Source: Durusdinium trenchii (Eukaryota > Sar > Dinophyceae > Suessiales > Symbiodiniaceae). From it: a stretch of DNA of 64,000 nt. The stretch spans positions 519,368-583,367 of the forward strand of contig CAXAMN010025317.1 of assembly GCA_963970005.1 (NCBI GenBank), in the 5' to 3' direction. The notes under the pieces were generated by a model. That model did no database searches and was not told the origin of the DNA. It saw only the letters and a list, made by a program, of their open reading frames with translations. The first letter of the stretch is position 1. Every line of letters begins with the position of its first letter. Position numbers and translations under genes: made by a program. This document shows, piece after piece, positions 22,100 through 32,710 of the stretch.

Positions 22100-23518
22100 G
22101 GAAAAGCGACACTCAGAGACTGGCAGAAGCAACACTGCCTCAAAACACAGAATCGATATTGATTAGAAAGATGCCCTCAAGACTCTTGGCTCAATTCCCA
22201 GGTGGTGATTTATGTAATGGCAGTAGGGGGTTGCCAATATGGTCCTTGGACTGCTCCTTGCGATTTGCGCTGGGAGTTCTTTGGGGGCTGTACCAGCTGG
22301 GTACTGTGTGTTCAGATGCAAGCATCGGATGTTTTTAAGATACAAGTGACAAGAGCAGATAAACCTCAAGAAGCTACCCGTCAACATGTCTTTTTGGAAC
22401 AAATGCCAATGCCGGTTGACCTCCAGCAAGCAAGGCGCTCAACATGTACATTGTATTTCTGTGATAGTCTCTATACATCACCACCAGCACAATCCTAAGT
22501 CTTAAACAGATAGAATATGCTATAGGATATTTTGACTTGCGATCTCAGCTGAAAGTCACGGGAGGGTATTCCCGCTGCTTGGAGGCTTCCGTTGATCGGT
22601 CAGTCAAAAGAACCTTCAAAACGCCATGGAACGCATTACTGTATATTACGTGTTAATGTTCATTCATTTTCTGGTCTTATGTGCACCTATTTTGGCTATA
22701 TCGACACCCTAGTTCACGATGTTCACGTTGATGTTCCTTTGACCTGTGGTTTTGGTTTGAAGTGTGCCTGGTTCAACCAAGGTCAACTTCCCCACGGGCC
22801 CCAAGCCCACGGGTGCCGGGCCGGATGACTGCGATCGAGCAACAGTGGGCCTGAACATTTTTCACGAGCTGCTGGGATGTTTCAGCATTCTCTTGTTTTC
22901 AAGGTTTGGGGCTCGGAGCCGAGCTAGGAGAGAGTGTTTGTTTTGTTTTGTGGATGTTTGTGGTGCTAATTGTTCATGTGGGGCAGGATCACCTAGCATC
23001 TTGTGGATGCTAGGTTGCCCAGGTGATTTCAAACACCGGTTTTTGTTGATTCCGGATTCGCAGTTGCAGCCGGACTGTAGACACGCTAGGCACTGTAGAC
23101 ATCATATCATACATCACTTGAAACATCTGAAATAAAAAACAATCCATACTTATTCTAGATGATTCGTTTGGATTTGTTTGGTAACTTTGTGGTCACACAA
23201 GCCCCTCCAGGGTAGTCACTGGTAGTCGACTGGTTTCACATGTTTGGGTGCGATGTCTGGATCGATCCACAAGGATGCTGTTTCTGTTTTCTCGGATGAC
23301 AGCGTTTGAGAAGCTTGCGAAATGACCAAGTTATGTCATGAATGTGGTGCCATTGAGGGGATGTTGATGTAATTGCGATTGAAACGTTAATGTACAATTG
23401 GTAAAGTGTATATAAAGTGTTTTCGGCACAAGAAGGTCCCGCACCTTTTGAACGAACAGCGGCTGAAAGACTGCGGAACTCTCACATGTTTTTGCTGGCT
23501 CTGAGACTCAGAGATTGA

Positions 23519-24031
23519 CTGAGGAACAAGTGGTGTCTATGCACACCCGAAGATGTGATTACTGATGAATGGCGAGACTTTGTGATTGAAGCGGCCGAAA
23601 CCTATGGCGTGGAGATTGGCAAGTATCTCAGAGTCAAGCCCGTCCAAGGGAACTTGATCTTCTCCAAGTCCGAAGGCGCAGCTTTCGGGTTCGCCGAGGA
23701 CGAATGCGGGGGTGGTGGACAGTGCGCCCGGAACTGGTGGCGGGTCTGGGTGGCCGAGGAATGTGGGTGGTTGGTTGTTCTGAGTTCTGAATACCGCCGC
23801 TCAGTGATCAGGTTGAGCCATTGGAAGACATCCAAACCGCTGGAGAGCCATGCTTGCTTCGCTTGGTGGGACCAATCCAATATAATCCAATGGATGAGGG
23901 AGGTCTTGGAAGGGAGGCGAGCTTGGTGGACTAATCTCCAGAGGGTCGCTGTCCAGAGTTCTGATGTCCACGGGTCGCCGTCCAGAGGTCGCCAACTCGT
24001 GACCCCAATTGATGACCCTAATGCAAATTAA
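23519..24031 (+). CDS. possible exon or pseudogene, hypothetical
   Basis: A frame open from 23519 to TAA at 24029 has no ATG at its start. The first third looks like folded protein (WRDFVIEAAETYGVEIGKYL, then RVKPVQGNLIFSKSEG). It then becomes Gly, Trp and Arg-rich and less convincing beyond about 23760. No domain recognised. A real exon may therefore cover only about 23519-23760. Confidence 0.3.
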   Translation: MRNKWCLCTPEDVITDEWRDFVIEAAETYGVEIGKYLRVKPVQGNLIFSKSEGAAFGFAEDECGGGGQCARNWWRVWVAEECGWLVVLSSEYRRSVIRLSHWKTSKPLESHACFAWWDQSNIIQWMREVLEGRRAWWTNLQRVAVQSSDVHGSPSRGRQLVTPIDDPNAN

Positions 24032-24497
24032 TTCCAGTGTAGATTCTTGATCAATAGAACACCCCTTCATTTGGATCCCATTGAATTGCGAAGCCCCTTC
24101 ATGTGTGGGGACTGTTATTCATCAAGAGTCTAAAGTCTACATCACATAGATTTTCGTCCTTGCTGAGTCGTTTTTGGCTTCCGCCCGGTTCCGCGTCGTT
24201 TCGCCCAGAGGTTCCTATCCCGCGATGTGGGAGAGCACCAACCAGCAGGGGGGTCTTTTGCGATGCGGACTGCACCAAAGGTGCCCACGTTGTGGTGCCG
24301 GACGCTGGGCAGATCCAAGGCACAGATCAGAGGTACCTCTAGATGCAGAGCGAGGTAGAAGGTATTTGTGATGCCTGAAACTACTGAAGGTTCCAAGACA
24401 AGACATACCAAGACTGTAAAGAACTAATGATTTCAGTAACTTCTACCATTTTCCATTCACATTATCAATCTTGGATTCAGTCTATCATCCTCTTCAG

Positions 24498-24647
24498 CCT
24501 TGGACTTCCTGCCGTCACTACAAGGAGTCCTTGTGCACCGCGGGCGTGGCCGCAGACGTGGTGGTGAGCATGACCGGACCCTCGCCGATCCCTGGCATCG
24601 GCGGCACCGGCGGCTCCTGTTCCTCCGACCAGCCGCCCGGGCACTGA
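24498..24647 (+). CDS. terminal exon candidate, Gly/Pro-rich tail
   Basis: Following CCTCTTCAG, exactly 49 codons and a stop read PWTSCRHYKESLCTAGVAAD, then VVVSMTGPSPIPGIGGTGG and SCSSDQPPGH. GC-rich codons and a good acceptor support an exon. The reverse strand is also open here. Function unknown. Confidence 0.35.
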   Translation, partial: PWTSCRHYKESLCTAGVAADVVVSMTGPSPIPGIGGTGGSCSSDQPPGH

Positions 24648-25105
24648 GTTCGGCACCGGCTGCCCATCCGTACGCCGTTGAGGCCGTGCGGTGGTTGATT
24701 AGGTAGTTGGGGAGACCCCCTAAGTAGTTGGGGGTAGGTGTTGGGGGTATATGATGTTTTGGTCTCTCCGTCACCTGTGATCACGATTTTGTGAATAAGG
24801 CAGGCCGCAGCCTTTACTAACAAGCATCATCCCCTGATTGGTACTTCTAATAATGGATGCTAATAGATGCTAATAGGATCTAATAGGATAGACCCAACAT
24901 GTGGTATACAATCAAAAGTCACATAGTATGAGTGGGGGCCCCAAGTGAACAACAAAACAAATACGTTTTGTGTGGTACCAAATCGACCCCTCTATCAGTC
25001 CCAATTTGGGACATCACCGAGTTTTTCGGGGTCTCGCAGTCTCGGGAGATGGGTCTCGAGTGATGAACAGCCCCTCCCCAATATATATACATATATATAT
25101 ATATA

Positions 25106-25110
25106 CATTA
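25106..25110. repeat. target site duplication CATTA (left)
   Basis: CATTA directly abuts the left LTR and is repeated at 32974-32978 abutting the right LTR. Five bases is the usual duplication length for copia integrases. Confidence 0.85.
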
Positions 25111-25360
25111 TCTCGAAGTACTTGAACTCACGAAGTTCCAAGCAACCAAAGAAAAAGAACTCGAAGGCCGCGATGCGTCCTTTCTCACGATGCCAGCGGG
25201 TGGCGAAGGTCGTCGCCGAACGTGACTCAAGGGCCCTTCGGCCGGATTTGAGAATTGAAATTCGATTGCGGTGTGACTCGAATGTCATCTATCCGCTCTC
25301 ATCATGAAATGCATTGAAAAATGGAAAACAAATCTCACATGTGCATTCGCAACATTGACA
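25111..25360 (-). repeat. 3' LTR of element 1
   Basis: 250 bp, matching 32724-32973 at every position I compared. In element orientation it begins TGTCAATG and ends CTTCGAGA, so the 3' end is not the usual CA. The matching region extends one base each side because of the chance overlap of the target duplication with internal bases. Confidence 0.95.
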
Positions 25361-25420
25361 CGCCCAAGGAAGTTTTCAAGGGCTGTCGAAGAAAATTCAA
25401 AAAGCGGGCTAGAGTCCTCT

Positions 25421-28354
25421 TCAACGAAGGACATCCAAATCACTCACATGGTACCAGGCACCATGTTCTCTCTCAGCCAGGCGTCTTGGTCGAGTGCCAG
25501 CAACAAACGTCATAGGAGTCTGGCAGGTTCGATCAGCCAGTTCACCGTTGTAGATTTGCTCACGAACACGGTCATTGCGTTCCAAGGCAATGATCTGATT
25601 TCTCTGACGAACGATGCGACGATTCACGTCAGCCAAAAACACCAGGTTGTCATTCCACATTCGGTGCCACTGACATACTTGCTCATCAGAAAATTGCGAG
25701 GTGTCCTGAGCTCGAAGCAATTCACTGAACTTCCTCCAGCGCTGTGTGGTGAAGCTCTCAGATTGCAACACGCACCTTGTCTGGGAGTCCAGACTGCTAT
25801 CATGGTTTTCAAGTTCCCATAGAAGGCGACGATATGGGCCTTGTCCAGCCTCGTTTTGAACTCTCACCTTCATGCGACTCCAGCGATGCCATTCTTCATC
25901 TGGAAGATCCGACTCTGTGTTCGTAGTCGTGCTTCCTGAATCTATTCCAGGACGACGGGCCAAAGTCAGTGCATTTAGAATCACCTCATCGGCCTGAACA
26001 GCTGCGGAGACGACATGGCTCGGAGGATTGAGCTGGTTCACAAGCACCGGGTCATTCTCAGGAACTTCGTTGTTCTCAGTGACCTGTTCGTTTTCGATCA
26101 CTTCCTTCTTGAACCAATTCATCAACTTGGCATTCACAAAGCTGTAGGCCTTGTAGAAGATGGTTTCAATGCCAAAGCGCAAGAACACGTTCTCAAGACC
26201 TATCCATGCGAAGACCATGATGACAAAAAAGGACATGAGCACTGGGCCACTCCATGCTTGTTCTTCCACAAGTTCCAGCGCTCCTTCGACGAGAGGGACT
26301 TCGCTGGCCATCAAAATGGCTGCGGAAAACAAAGCTGCTTTCTTCCATTCGTCTTGCTGTCCTTGAGAGCTACGGTGGGCATAGAAGTGCCTTCTGATGC
26401 AATATTTGTTTCGAGGATCACTCTCGTTGCGAGGTTTGCAGCATTTGGGAAGCAAACAAAGACTTTGTTCATGCTTTTGCCACTCTTCCACTTCAAAAAC
26501 TTGTTGTTCTTCCATTTCTTTTGAAAAAGCTTCATGGATTTCTCTTTCTTCTTTCTTGGCTTCCGAGGACACTTTCTTGGAGGCTGTAAAGTCGGGGTTG
26601 AACTTGAGTTGATGGGTGCCACGCTTCATGATGTAGGCCATGGAATCTCTGGAAGCCGGCTTTGTCAAGCCGTCAGAGATCTGTTGGTGTGAGTTCACCC
26701 ACATCCATTTTCCCAACAAAGCGTTCATACGATCTCGCACAATGGCCACTTCGATCGCAGTTCTTTTCTCACTCAATTTCATGCTGGGAGACAAGGACTT
26801 GGCAGCATCAAACAAAGATTTTGCATCTGTCACAAGCGGGGATGGTCCAAGCTTTTTCAATGCTTCCGGACTTTCGATCGGCAAGGTGGGGTCGATCATG
26901 ACGGAAACAAAAATCTTGCACCATTCAAGCTCGTCCACTGCAATGGCGGCTGCTTGAGCCTCTGAGGACAAGCTTGACCGACAAATACGTGCCAACTTGT
27001 GCGATTTCCAATAAAAGACATTGAGCGGCATCATGCTGCCGGATTCCAGCTCTTGGTGCGAACAAATGAAAACCAAAAGTCCACCTTGGCTCGATCCGTC
27101 GGGTCTCACGGCCCAGGCAGCATCGGTATAGGCTCCAATGCACAACTCAGAAAAAGCACATGAACCACGCATGTACAGTTGGTGATCTTTTGAAACTTCT
27201 TTTGCAAAACGAAGCAGCTTGTTTGCTTGGTTCAAATCACCAACACATGGATTGCTTGCTGATGCTTGCAAAATGCTCACGCTTGCACACAACTCTGGAA
27301 TGCTTTGATGAGCAGGCCATGCTAGCGCGCCAATGAGGGCACGGAACTGTCGGTGTTCACGTTCATCGCATGGAGACTCTGTCATTGTTTTCCTGGATTT
27401 GTCCAATGAAATCGGTTTCACCTTTTGTACATAGTTCGCCAGACTCACCGAAATGGTGGAGTAGTCTAGCGACTGTTGCAGTTCAGCACCACAAAAGATG
27501 ATCTTTGAGCCATTTCCAAAATCCCATGCACCAAAACGAAAACGCTGAGCCAAACGCAGGATGCGGTTGAGGAAACACTCTTCATTGGGACATTCCTTTT
27601 TCAAATCATGCTCACTGCAGAAACCTTCACCAGCACCAATGAAGTCGTCCACATGGAGTCCAAAAATGCCGTCAACAATGCTAGGGACCCCATTCCATTG
27701 GAACACTTCGAAAGCTGGATCAGATTCATATGCAGCTCGAATGCTGAGGTACACACAACGATCCAAAGGGTGTGGGATCATGCCAAGTTCCTCAGTCAAG
27801 CACCTATGAGCAGTTGCATTCCACTGTCTTGGAGCTCTGCAATCACCAAAAGCGGGCTTGGATGCACGCATGATTTGCCATGGTTTCAATCCAATCTTTC
27901 TCTCCAGGAGGCGTCGAATCTCAGCTGAGGGCTGTATGAACACTCGGGCTTCTTGTTCGATGTTGTCTGCTTGTTGAAAAGCAGTCTTCACATCAGCACT
28001 CCACAGCTTGAGCTGACGAACCACTGCAAAAAGATAAATGGAGCTGCGACCAACCATGGACAAAGTAGGAGCTTCCTTATCTACAGTGTCTTCGAGCACA
28101 TCACGATGTTTGAATCCCTGTATGATGATTCGGGCGTTTGCTTTCTGCCCTTCTTTTGTTGGCTTCCAGCGCTGCAAAAATCTTGCTGGTACTGCTTCGC
28201 CTGGTTGGGCTTCGGAGGCATCGACTGGTCGCCATGCTTGATTCTCAAACCAGACATCCAAAGCCTTGTCGCGAGCTTCGGCGAACTCTTCTTTCTGCTC
28301 TTTGGTGAGGTTCTTCTCACTGAATGAAGTGGCCAGGAAATTTCGTCCAGCCAA
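25421..28354 (-). CDS. element 1 ORF2: reverse transcriptase, RNase H and membrane-spanning extension
   Basis: 977 codons in the -1 frame relative to ORF1, opening right after an in-frame TGA (28357-28355) with TTG, not ATG. The reverse transcriptase covers about residues 35-300: SADVKTAF with D121 and LHVDDFIGAG with D236/D237. RNase H is at about 405-590: YTDAAW with D411, SSEAQAA with E465, and VTDAKS with D510. It therefore has the usual metal-binding residues. About 390 further residues follow. They include Cys-rich LCLLPKCCKPRNESD (about 632-646) and two hydrophobic segments (about 673-690 and 703-724, with VLMSFFVIMVFAWIG). Then comes an acidic stretch and a long helical tail. Copia pol normally ends soon after RNase H, so this extension is extra; it resembles the position of env-like ORFs in some other LTR elements, but no homology is claimed. 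Expression must need a frameshift. Confidence 0.9.
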   Translation of the reverse strand: MAGRNFLATSFSEKNLTKEQKEEFAEARDKALDVWFENQAWRPVDASEAQPGEAVPARFLQRWKPTKEGQKANARIIIQGFKHRDVLEDTVDKEAPTLSMVGRSSIYLFAVVRQLKLWSADVKTAFQQADNIEQEARVFIQPSAEIRRLLERKIGLKPWQIMRASKPAFGDCRAPRQWNATAHRCLTEELGMIPHPLDRCVYLSIRAAYESDPAFEVFQWNGVPSIVDGIFGLHVDDFIGAGEGFCSEHDLKKECPNEECFLNRILRLAQRFRFGAWDFGNGSKIIFCGAELQQSLDYSTISVSLANYVQKVKPISLDKSRKTMTESPCDEREHRQFRALIGALAWPAHQSIPELCASVSILQASASNPCVGDLNQANKLLRFAKEVSKDHQLYMRGSCAFSELCIGAYTDAAWAVRPDGSSQGGLLVFICSHQELESGSMMPLNVFYWKSHKLARICRSSLSSEAQAAAIAVDELEWCKIFVSVMIDPTLPIESPEALKKLGPSPLVTDAKSLFDAAKSLSPSMKLSEKRTAIEVAIVRDRMNALLGKWMWVNSHQQISDGLTKPASRDSMAYIMKRGTHQLKFNPDFTASKKVSSEAKKEEREIHEAFSKEMEEQQVFEVEEWQKHEQSLCLLPKCCKPRNESDPRNKYCIRRHFYAHRSSQGQQDEWKKAALFSAAILMASEVPLVEGALELVEEQAWSGPVLMSFFVIMVFAWIGLENVFLRFGIETIFYKAYSFVNAKLMNWFKKEVIENEQVTENNEVPENDPVLVNQLNPPSHVVSAAVQADEVILNALTLARRPGIDSGSTTTNTESDLPDEEWHRWSRMKVRVQNEAGQGPYRRLLWELENHDSSLDSQTRCVLQSESFTTQRWRKFSELLRAQDTSQFSDEQVCQWHRMWNDNLVFLADVNRRIVRQRNQIIALERNDRVREQIYNGELADRTCQTPMTFVAGTRPRRLAEREHGAWYHVSDLDVLR

Positions 28355-31300
28355 TCAACTTCCTCACCATACAGCATGTCATATTGACTTTTCAGCTGAT
28401 GATCATCTCGAGAAACAGGCGGGAGGCCATCAAGTTGACGTGCCTTGTTGTAGGACTCATACAGGTTTTCAAAGTCTTTGTGCCGAGAGTCATGAGGTGG
28501 AGGGCTTCTTGATCTTCCTCGGCCACTTGGATCTTGGTCTTCTTTTGTTTCTACTTCAACTGCTTCAGCTTCTGCTGCTGCTGTCTTGTGTTCTGCTGCT
28601 GCCGCAGTGTGCTGAGGTTCTGTTGTCACTTCTTCTTCGGCTTGAGGTTCTGACATTGGAACTTCTGGACTCTCTGGTGGTACCAGAGGAGGGACAGAAG
28701 TTTCAGCCTTTGTCTCTGGTGGTACCAGAGAAGGGACAGAAGTTTCAGCCTTTGCATTCGAAAAGGTGGGATCCCCTGCAAGATCAAGAAAACGCACAGG
28801 ACCCTGCACAGGGGTCAGAGCTTGTCGAACTCGATGAACCAAACTGTTCGAAACAGCTGTGTCAGGTTGCGTTTCCAGGCGATGAACTCTTTCTCGAGCC
28901 ACCTCGGCACGAATATGCTCACTTGCAACACGCACCAAACTGGATCCATGAGCAACCCAGTAAACAGAAGCTCGGATGCGGCCGTCATCGTTCTTGCGGG
29001 GCTCTATGGCGCAGACCAATGCAGGGCCACGCCAGCGAGTAGGGTCAAGTTTGTTTTCCCCCTGTCTCCAGTAGTAGATCCAATCGCCAAGGCTGGCGGC
29101 CACATGTTCAGACCGTGGCCTAGCAAGAAGTGCACGCTTTAGCAGCTGGTTGTTGTTGGCTTCATAAAATGCTTTGGCTGCTGAATACCGAAGCGCTTGA
29201 TCTTTTTGGAGCTGTTCCGTGTCATCGAGCGGTTTGGACAAGTGCGGTTCATCACAAAGACCGTTCGATTGAGGATTGTGTCCAAAAACGATTTGGTATG
29301 GTGAGCTGCCATGCACTGAACGAAGACGGTTTCGTTGATGACAAGCAACTGGAACAGCTTCTTCAAGGAGTACATTCGGTTCATCTTTTTGCATTTTGAG
29401 CAGCTGCATTCTTCTCACAGCGTGGAGTCTTTCCACTGATCCCATTCTATAGTGAGCTTCTTTGGGCACGAGGATCAGCTTGATGTTGTTTTGGTCGAAG
29501 AAGTCCAGATACTTCTGACTCATGTGTGCTCCCGACTGGTCTGTTCTGAATCGTTCTGGAGGACCAAAAGTTTGAAGCCATTGTTCACGAAGTATCTTCA
29601 ATTCAGCTTCTTCAGTTTCTCTCTCCAACACTGCATTGATTTCGTACTTGGAATAGATGTCGAGGATGGCCAAAACCTTTCGCTTTTCTCCATTCCAGCG
29701 GATGTGAAAAACATCGGCTTCCAAACATTCATTGAAGTGACTGGCCTGAGGCAGTGAAGCTGGTTTCTCCAATTTCCGTTGTGCCTGTTGCTCACATACT
29801 TCACACTTGTAGTCTTTGGCACATCGGATCAGAGACTCATCCATACCTGCATCTTTAAGCGTTTTGATCATCCGATCTACACCTGGATGTCCAAGTTGCT
29901 TGTGCAGTTTGCTGATGACCTGTAGGTTTTGCTTGCTGTGGGTCTTCATCAGCTTCTTCTCTTCCTCAGTGATGTTGGATGCATTCTTCACTTTGTTTTT
30001 CTCATCCTGCTCTTCAACCATATAGATCTTGGCTATCTCTCTTTGTCGCCATCGTTCTTCCATCTCCTGATAGATGGCATTTGCTGCTCTTTTCACGAAG
30101 CCTCTTTCGTAGTTTTGCATTTTCTTCAAGCTTTCTGCTTTTCCATCCATAGCAACATGCTCTCCAGGAAGACATTCACATGGAAGATCAAGTGCTTCAA
30201 AGACCATTTGGCTGTTTGTGCGAATCCTCGTAGGTTTCTTGACCTTTCCGACATAGTTTCCCATGCGATCATAGTAGCACAAGCCGGTCCTGCATCGGTT
30301 GCAGATTGCATCATAACCATCCATGGACTCCAAGGTTTTCGTCTTCCATGACATAGCTAAATGAGGATGCTCCATGGCCATGCCGGCATTGATCTCCCAG
30401 TTGCAGATGTCGGTGACATCCAAAACCAGTTTCAAATGTTGCTTTTCTTCTTGCTTTTGCAATTCCAGGATGTAGGCTAGCTTTTCGGCCTTGATCATGT
30501 TGAGCCTTTGCATTGGTGACCATTTCGTACACGGTGGTGCACACCAGATGAAGTGAGGCTTTTGTTCTCTCACCAACTTGAGGAATGCTTTTCGGTCATT
30601 TTCTTTTTCAAAGTCCCAATGAGGTAGGCTGAAAGTGGCGACCTCACAGTCTGGAAAGCGTTTCAACAGTTCTGTAGCCAGGTTGCCTTCATCCACATAG
30701 ACCTCAAAAAAGATCAATTTTCTTTCTTGTTGAAGGCGCTGCAAAACTTGTTGAGAAATCTCTTCAACTTCATTGGCTTCGGACTCCATGAGGATCTGCT
30801 CTGCAATGTCAGACGGTTCTGTCTCACAGGGCGGTTCAATTTCCAGTGGACTTGTCGAGATCAAGACCTCTTCTTCCGTGATGTAGTTCATCTCTTGTTC
30901 GTCTTCATGATATTCCAACAAGTTCAAGACATAGTGGCCTTTTTGTCCCCGACTTGGTTGAAACCATTCGGATTGAGCCACCTTCATGTTGCCACTGGCG
31001 TAGTCTTGTTTCACCCCCCATTGTTCCAGCACAGGTCTCGCCAACAGGAAGGGAGTGTGCCCAGGTACCACTGAAACCGTGATGGGCAACTTTTGACCTT
31101 TCACCAAGGCGTTGAAGGAGATTTCGTAGTTGGATTCAAGCATCTCTCCGCCGCCGAACTTGAAGGATCGCTTTTGTGCCTGAGTACGGAGAGGTCCAAG
31201 TAGGCCTTCATCATAGTGCTCGACCCATTCTTTCCACACTTCTTCTCCGACCAATGTTCTTGTTGCACCTGAATCCACAATTGCGTGACCTGGAGCAAGG

Positions 31301-32589
31301 GTGGCAAAGAAGATGTCCTCTTGAAAGCACTCTTCCGTTAGTTCCTCCACCATGGTCACCTCTTCACCGCCAACTTCTTTGACACCTTGTGCTTGCACTC
31401 GATATCGTTTGAACCTCGGTCCATGAGAAGAATTGGAACCGGTCAGGGTTGATCTCAACTCGGAGGAGGTCGTGGTCGACGATGATGGTGGCTTTCGAAG
31501 ACCATGCATTGGGCGTCGAGGAAACATGCTTTTTCCTTTTCCTTTTCCTTTACTCTTTCCTTTGCCCTTTGAGCTTCCCTTTCTTTCGCTTTTGCTTCCT
31601 TTGCCATGGTCGAAGTCAGGACCAATGGCTACGACGGGGTAGAAGCCACGAGCCAGGGCAAGTTCCTTCATTCTTTTTCTTGATTCCAAGTAGGAAATGT
31701 AGGCTTCATCCATGTTTTCGTATGCCTCTTCAAGCTCCTCAGGGATTTCTTCTTCATCTTCTTCACCTTCATAGTAGATTTCATGCCAATCATCTTCTTC
31801 TTCTCCTTCGTAGTAGAACTCCTCATCATAGTCTTCCTCGTAGAAGAACTCGTCTTTGGATGACTTGGCCACAGGTCCAATGTCCTTGGTGTTTGGTTTG
31901 TGATCTCCACCAAACATTCGAAGCAAAGCTCGTTGGACCTCTTCATAGTCAAGCTCGCCTTTGCACAATGCTTTCACTTGCACGTGTGTCCATTTTGGAG
32001 TTCCACTTCGGGTCAACAAATACCATCCAGCAAGAAGTGGTGGAATGTCGATCTTTACCTCTCGAAGTTTCTTCAAAGCAGTGCGGTGGCGAATGAGGTA
32101 TGCCTGCATTTCTTCTCCCTTCTGACGATTGAAGCTTTGAAAGAACTCTTCACACCGATATGGAACCTCAATTTGTTCTTCATATTGAAATAGCTGGTCC
32201 ATCATAGTGAACAAAGGTGCGAACGGATTTGTTCCACTGGTGATTTCTTTCAAATCTATTTGTTCTGCTGCATCCCAAACAGTGTCCTTGAGGAGGCTGA
32301 TGACCAAAAGAGCACCTTCAATCTCAGCATCCGTTGAGCGTCGACGACACTGCAGGGCATACAATTCCAATCGTCTTCTGTAGCTGCGATAGCCACTTTG
32401 CGTTAGCCCCTCGGCCGATGGTGCGGCCTTTGCCAAGCCACTATCCAATCCACGATAGTTGTTGGATCCAGAGGAAGGAGTTCCTGGACTAGCTCCATTC
32501 GCTGCACGTGGAGGAGAAGGAGGTATGGGGACATCAACTGGTTGTTCACCTTCTTGTCTATCTCGCTGTCTTCTTTGCTGACCACTCAT
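28081..32589 (-). CDS. element 1 ORF1: Gag, protease, methyltransferase-like domain, integrase
   Basis: 1,502 codons from a true ATG. Residues 1-230 are a Gag-like helical region. Residues 245-300 are extremely acidic (Glu/Asp/Tyr) and 326-355 are Gly/Lys/Ser-rich, probably replacing a zinc knuckle as the nucleic-acid-binding part. The aspartic protease has DSGATRTLVG at 439-448. Residues about 624-795 form a methyltransferase-like domain: hydrophobic strand and loop FFEVYVDEGNLA, then APPCTKWSPM with C687, then AMEHPHLAMSWK at about 738-749. The integrase zinc region has H896, H901, C929 and C932. Its catalytic D959, D1017 and E1053 are spaced D-x35-E. The C-terminus is Pro/Glu/Ala-rich. The reading frame ends in a 274-base overlap with ORF2. 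Being an intact long ORF with all catalytic residues, it is likely translated. Confidence 0.92.
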   Translation of the reverse strand: MSGQQRRQRDRQEGEQPVDVPIPPSPPRAANGASPGTPSSGSNNYRGLDSGLAKAAPSAEGLTQSGYRSYRRRLELYALQCRRRSTDAEIEGALLVISLLKDTVWDAAEQIDLKEITSGTNPFAPLFTMMDQLFQYEEQIEVPYRCEEFFQSFNRQKGEEMQAYLIRHRTALKKLREVKIDIPPLLAGWYLLTRSGTPKWTHVQVKALCKGELDYEEVQRALLRMFGGDHKPNTKDIGPVAKSSKDEFFYEEDYDEEFYYEGEEEDDWHEIYYEGEEDEEEIPEELEEAYENMDEAYISYLESRKRMKELALARGFYPVVAIGPDFDHGKGSKSERKGSSKGKGKSKGKGKGKSMFPRRPMHGLRKPPSSSTTTSSELRSTLTGSNSSHGPRFKRYRVQAQGVKEVGGEEVTMVEELTEECFQEDIFFATLAPGHAIVDSGATRTLVGEEVWKEWVEHYDEGLLGPLRTQAQKRSFKFGGGEMLESNYEISFNALVKGQKLPITVSVVPGHTPFLLARPVLEQWGVKQDYASGNMKVAQSEWFQPSRGQKGHYVLNLLEYHEDEQEMNYITEEEVLISTSPLEIEPPCETEPSDIAEQILMESEANEVEEISQQVLQRLQQERKLIFFEVYVDEGNLATELLKRFPDCEVATFSLPHWDFEKENDRKAFLKLVREQKPHFIWCAPPCTKWSPMQRLNMIKAEKLAYILELQKQEEKQHLKLVLDVTDICNWEINAGMAMEHPHLAMSWKTKTLESMDGYDAICNRCRTGLCYYDRMGNYVGKVKKPTRIRTNSQMVFEALDLPCECLPGEHVAMDGKAESLKKMQNYERGFVKRAANAIYQEMEERWRQREIAKIYMVEEQDEKNKVKNASNITEEEKKLMKTHSKQNLQVISKLHKQLGHPGVDRMIKTLKDAGMDESLIRCAKDYKCEVCEQQAQRKLEKPASLPQASHFNECLEADVFHIRWNGEKRKVLAILDIYSKYEINAVLERETEEAELKILREQWLQTFGPPERFRTDQSGAHMSQKYLDFFDQNNIKLILVPKEAHYRMGSVERLHAVRRMQLLKMQKDEPNVLLEEAVPVACHQRNRLRSVHGSSPYQIVFGHNPQSNGLCDEPHLSKPLDDTEQLQKDQALRYSAAKAFYEANNNQLLKRALLARPRSEHVAASLGDWIYYWRQGENKLDPTRWRGPALVCAIEPRKNDDGRIRASVYWVAHGSSLVRVASEHIRAEVARERVHRLETQPDTAVSNSLVHRVRQALTPVQGPVRFLDLAGDPTFSNAKAETSVPSLVPPETKAETSVPPLVPPESPEVPMSEPQAEEEVTTEPQHTAAAAEHKTAAAEAEAVEVETKEDQDPSGRGRSRSPPPHDSRHKDFENLYESYNKARQLDGLPPVSRDDHQLKSQYDMLYGEEVDWLDEISWPLHSVRRTSPKSRKKSSPKLATRLWMSGLRIKHGDQSMPPKPNQAKQYQQDFCSAGSQQKKGRKQTPESSYRDSNIVMCSKTL

Positions 32590-32710
32590 TTCTAACTGCC
32601 TTGCTGAACGTGATCTTTAAGATGAGCCAATTCTCACCGGCCAGGATTACCCTATAGGCGTCTTCAAACAAAAAGTTCACCCTGGTCAAATTCCGGGAGG
32701 ATCGTCTTGT

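Noticed and set aside
25110..25361. 252-bp LTR boundaries (one base longer each side)
   Set aside because: The identity extends one base at each end, but using 25111-25360 yields a perfect CATTA target duplication on both flanks, so the extra bases are coincidental.
28335..28345. AAATTTC as a -1 slippery heptamer for the Gag-pol shift
   Set aside because: In the ORF1 frame it is read GAA ATT TCC, so the heptamer is out of phase for standard simultaneous slippage.
28266..32193. Plus-strand ORFs of 60-260 codons inside element 1
   Set aside because: They are antisense shadows of the strongly supported minus-strand Gag-Pol ORFs.
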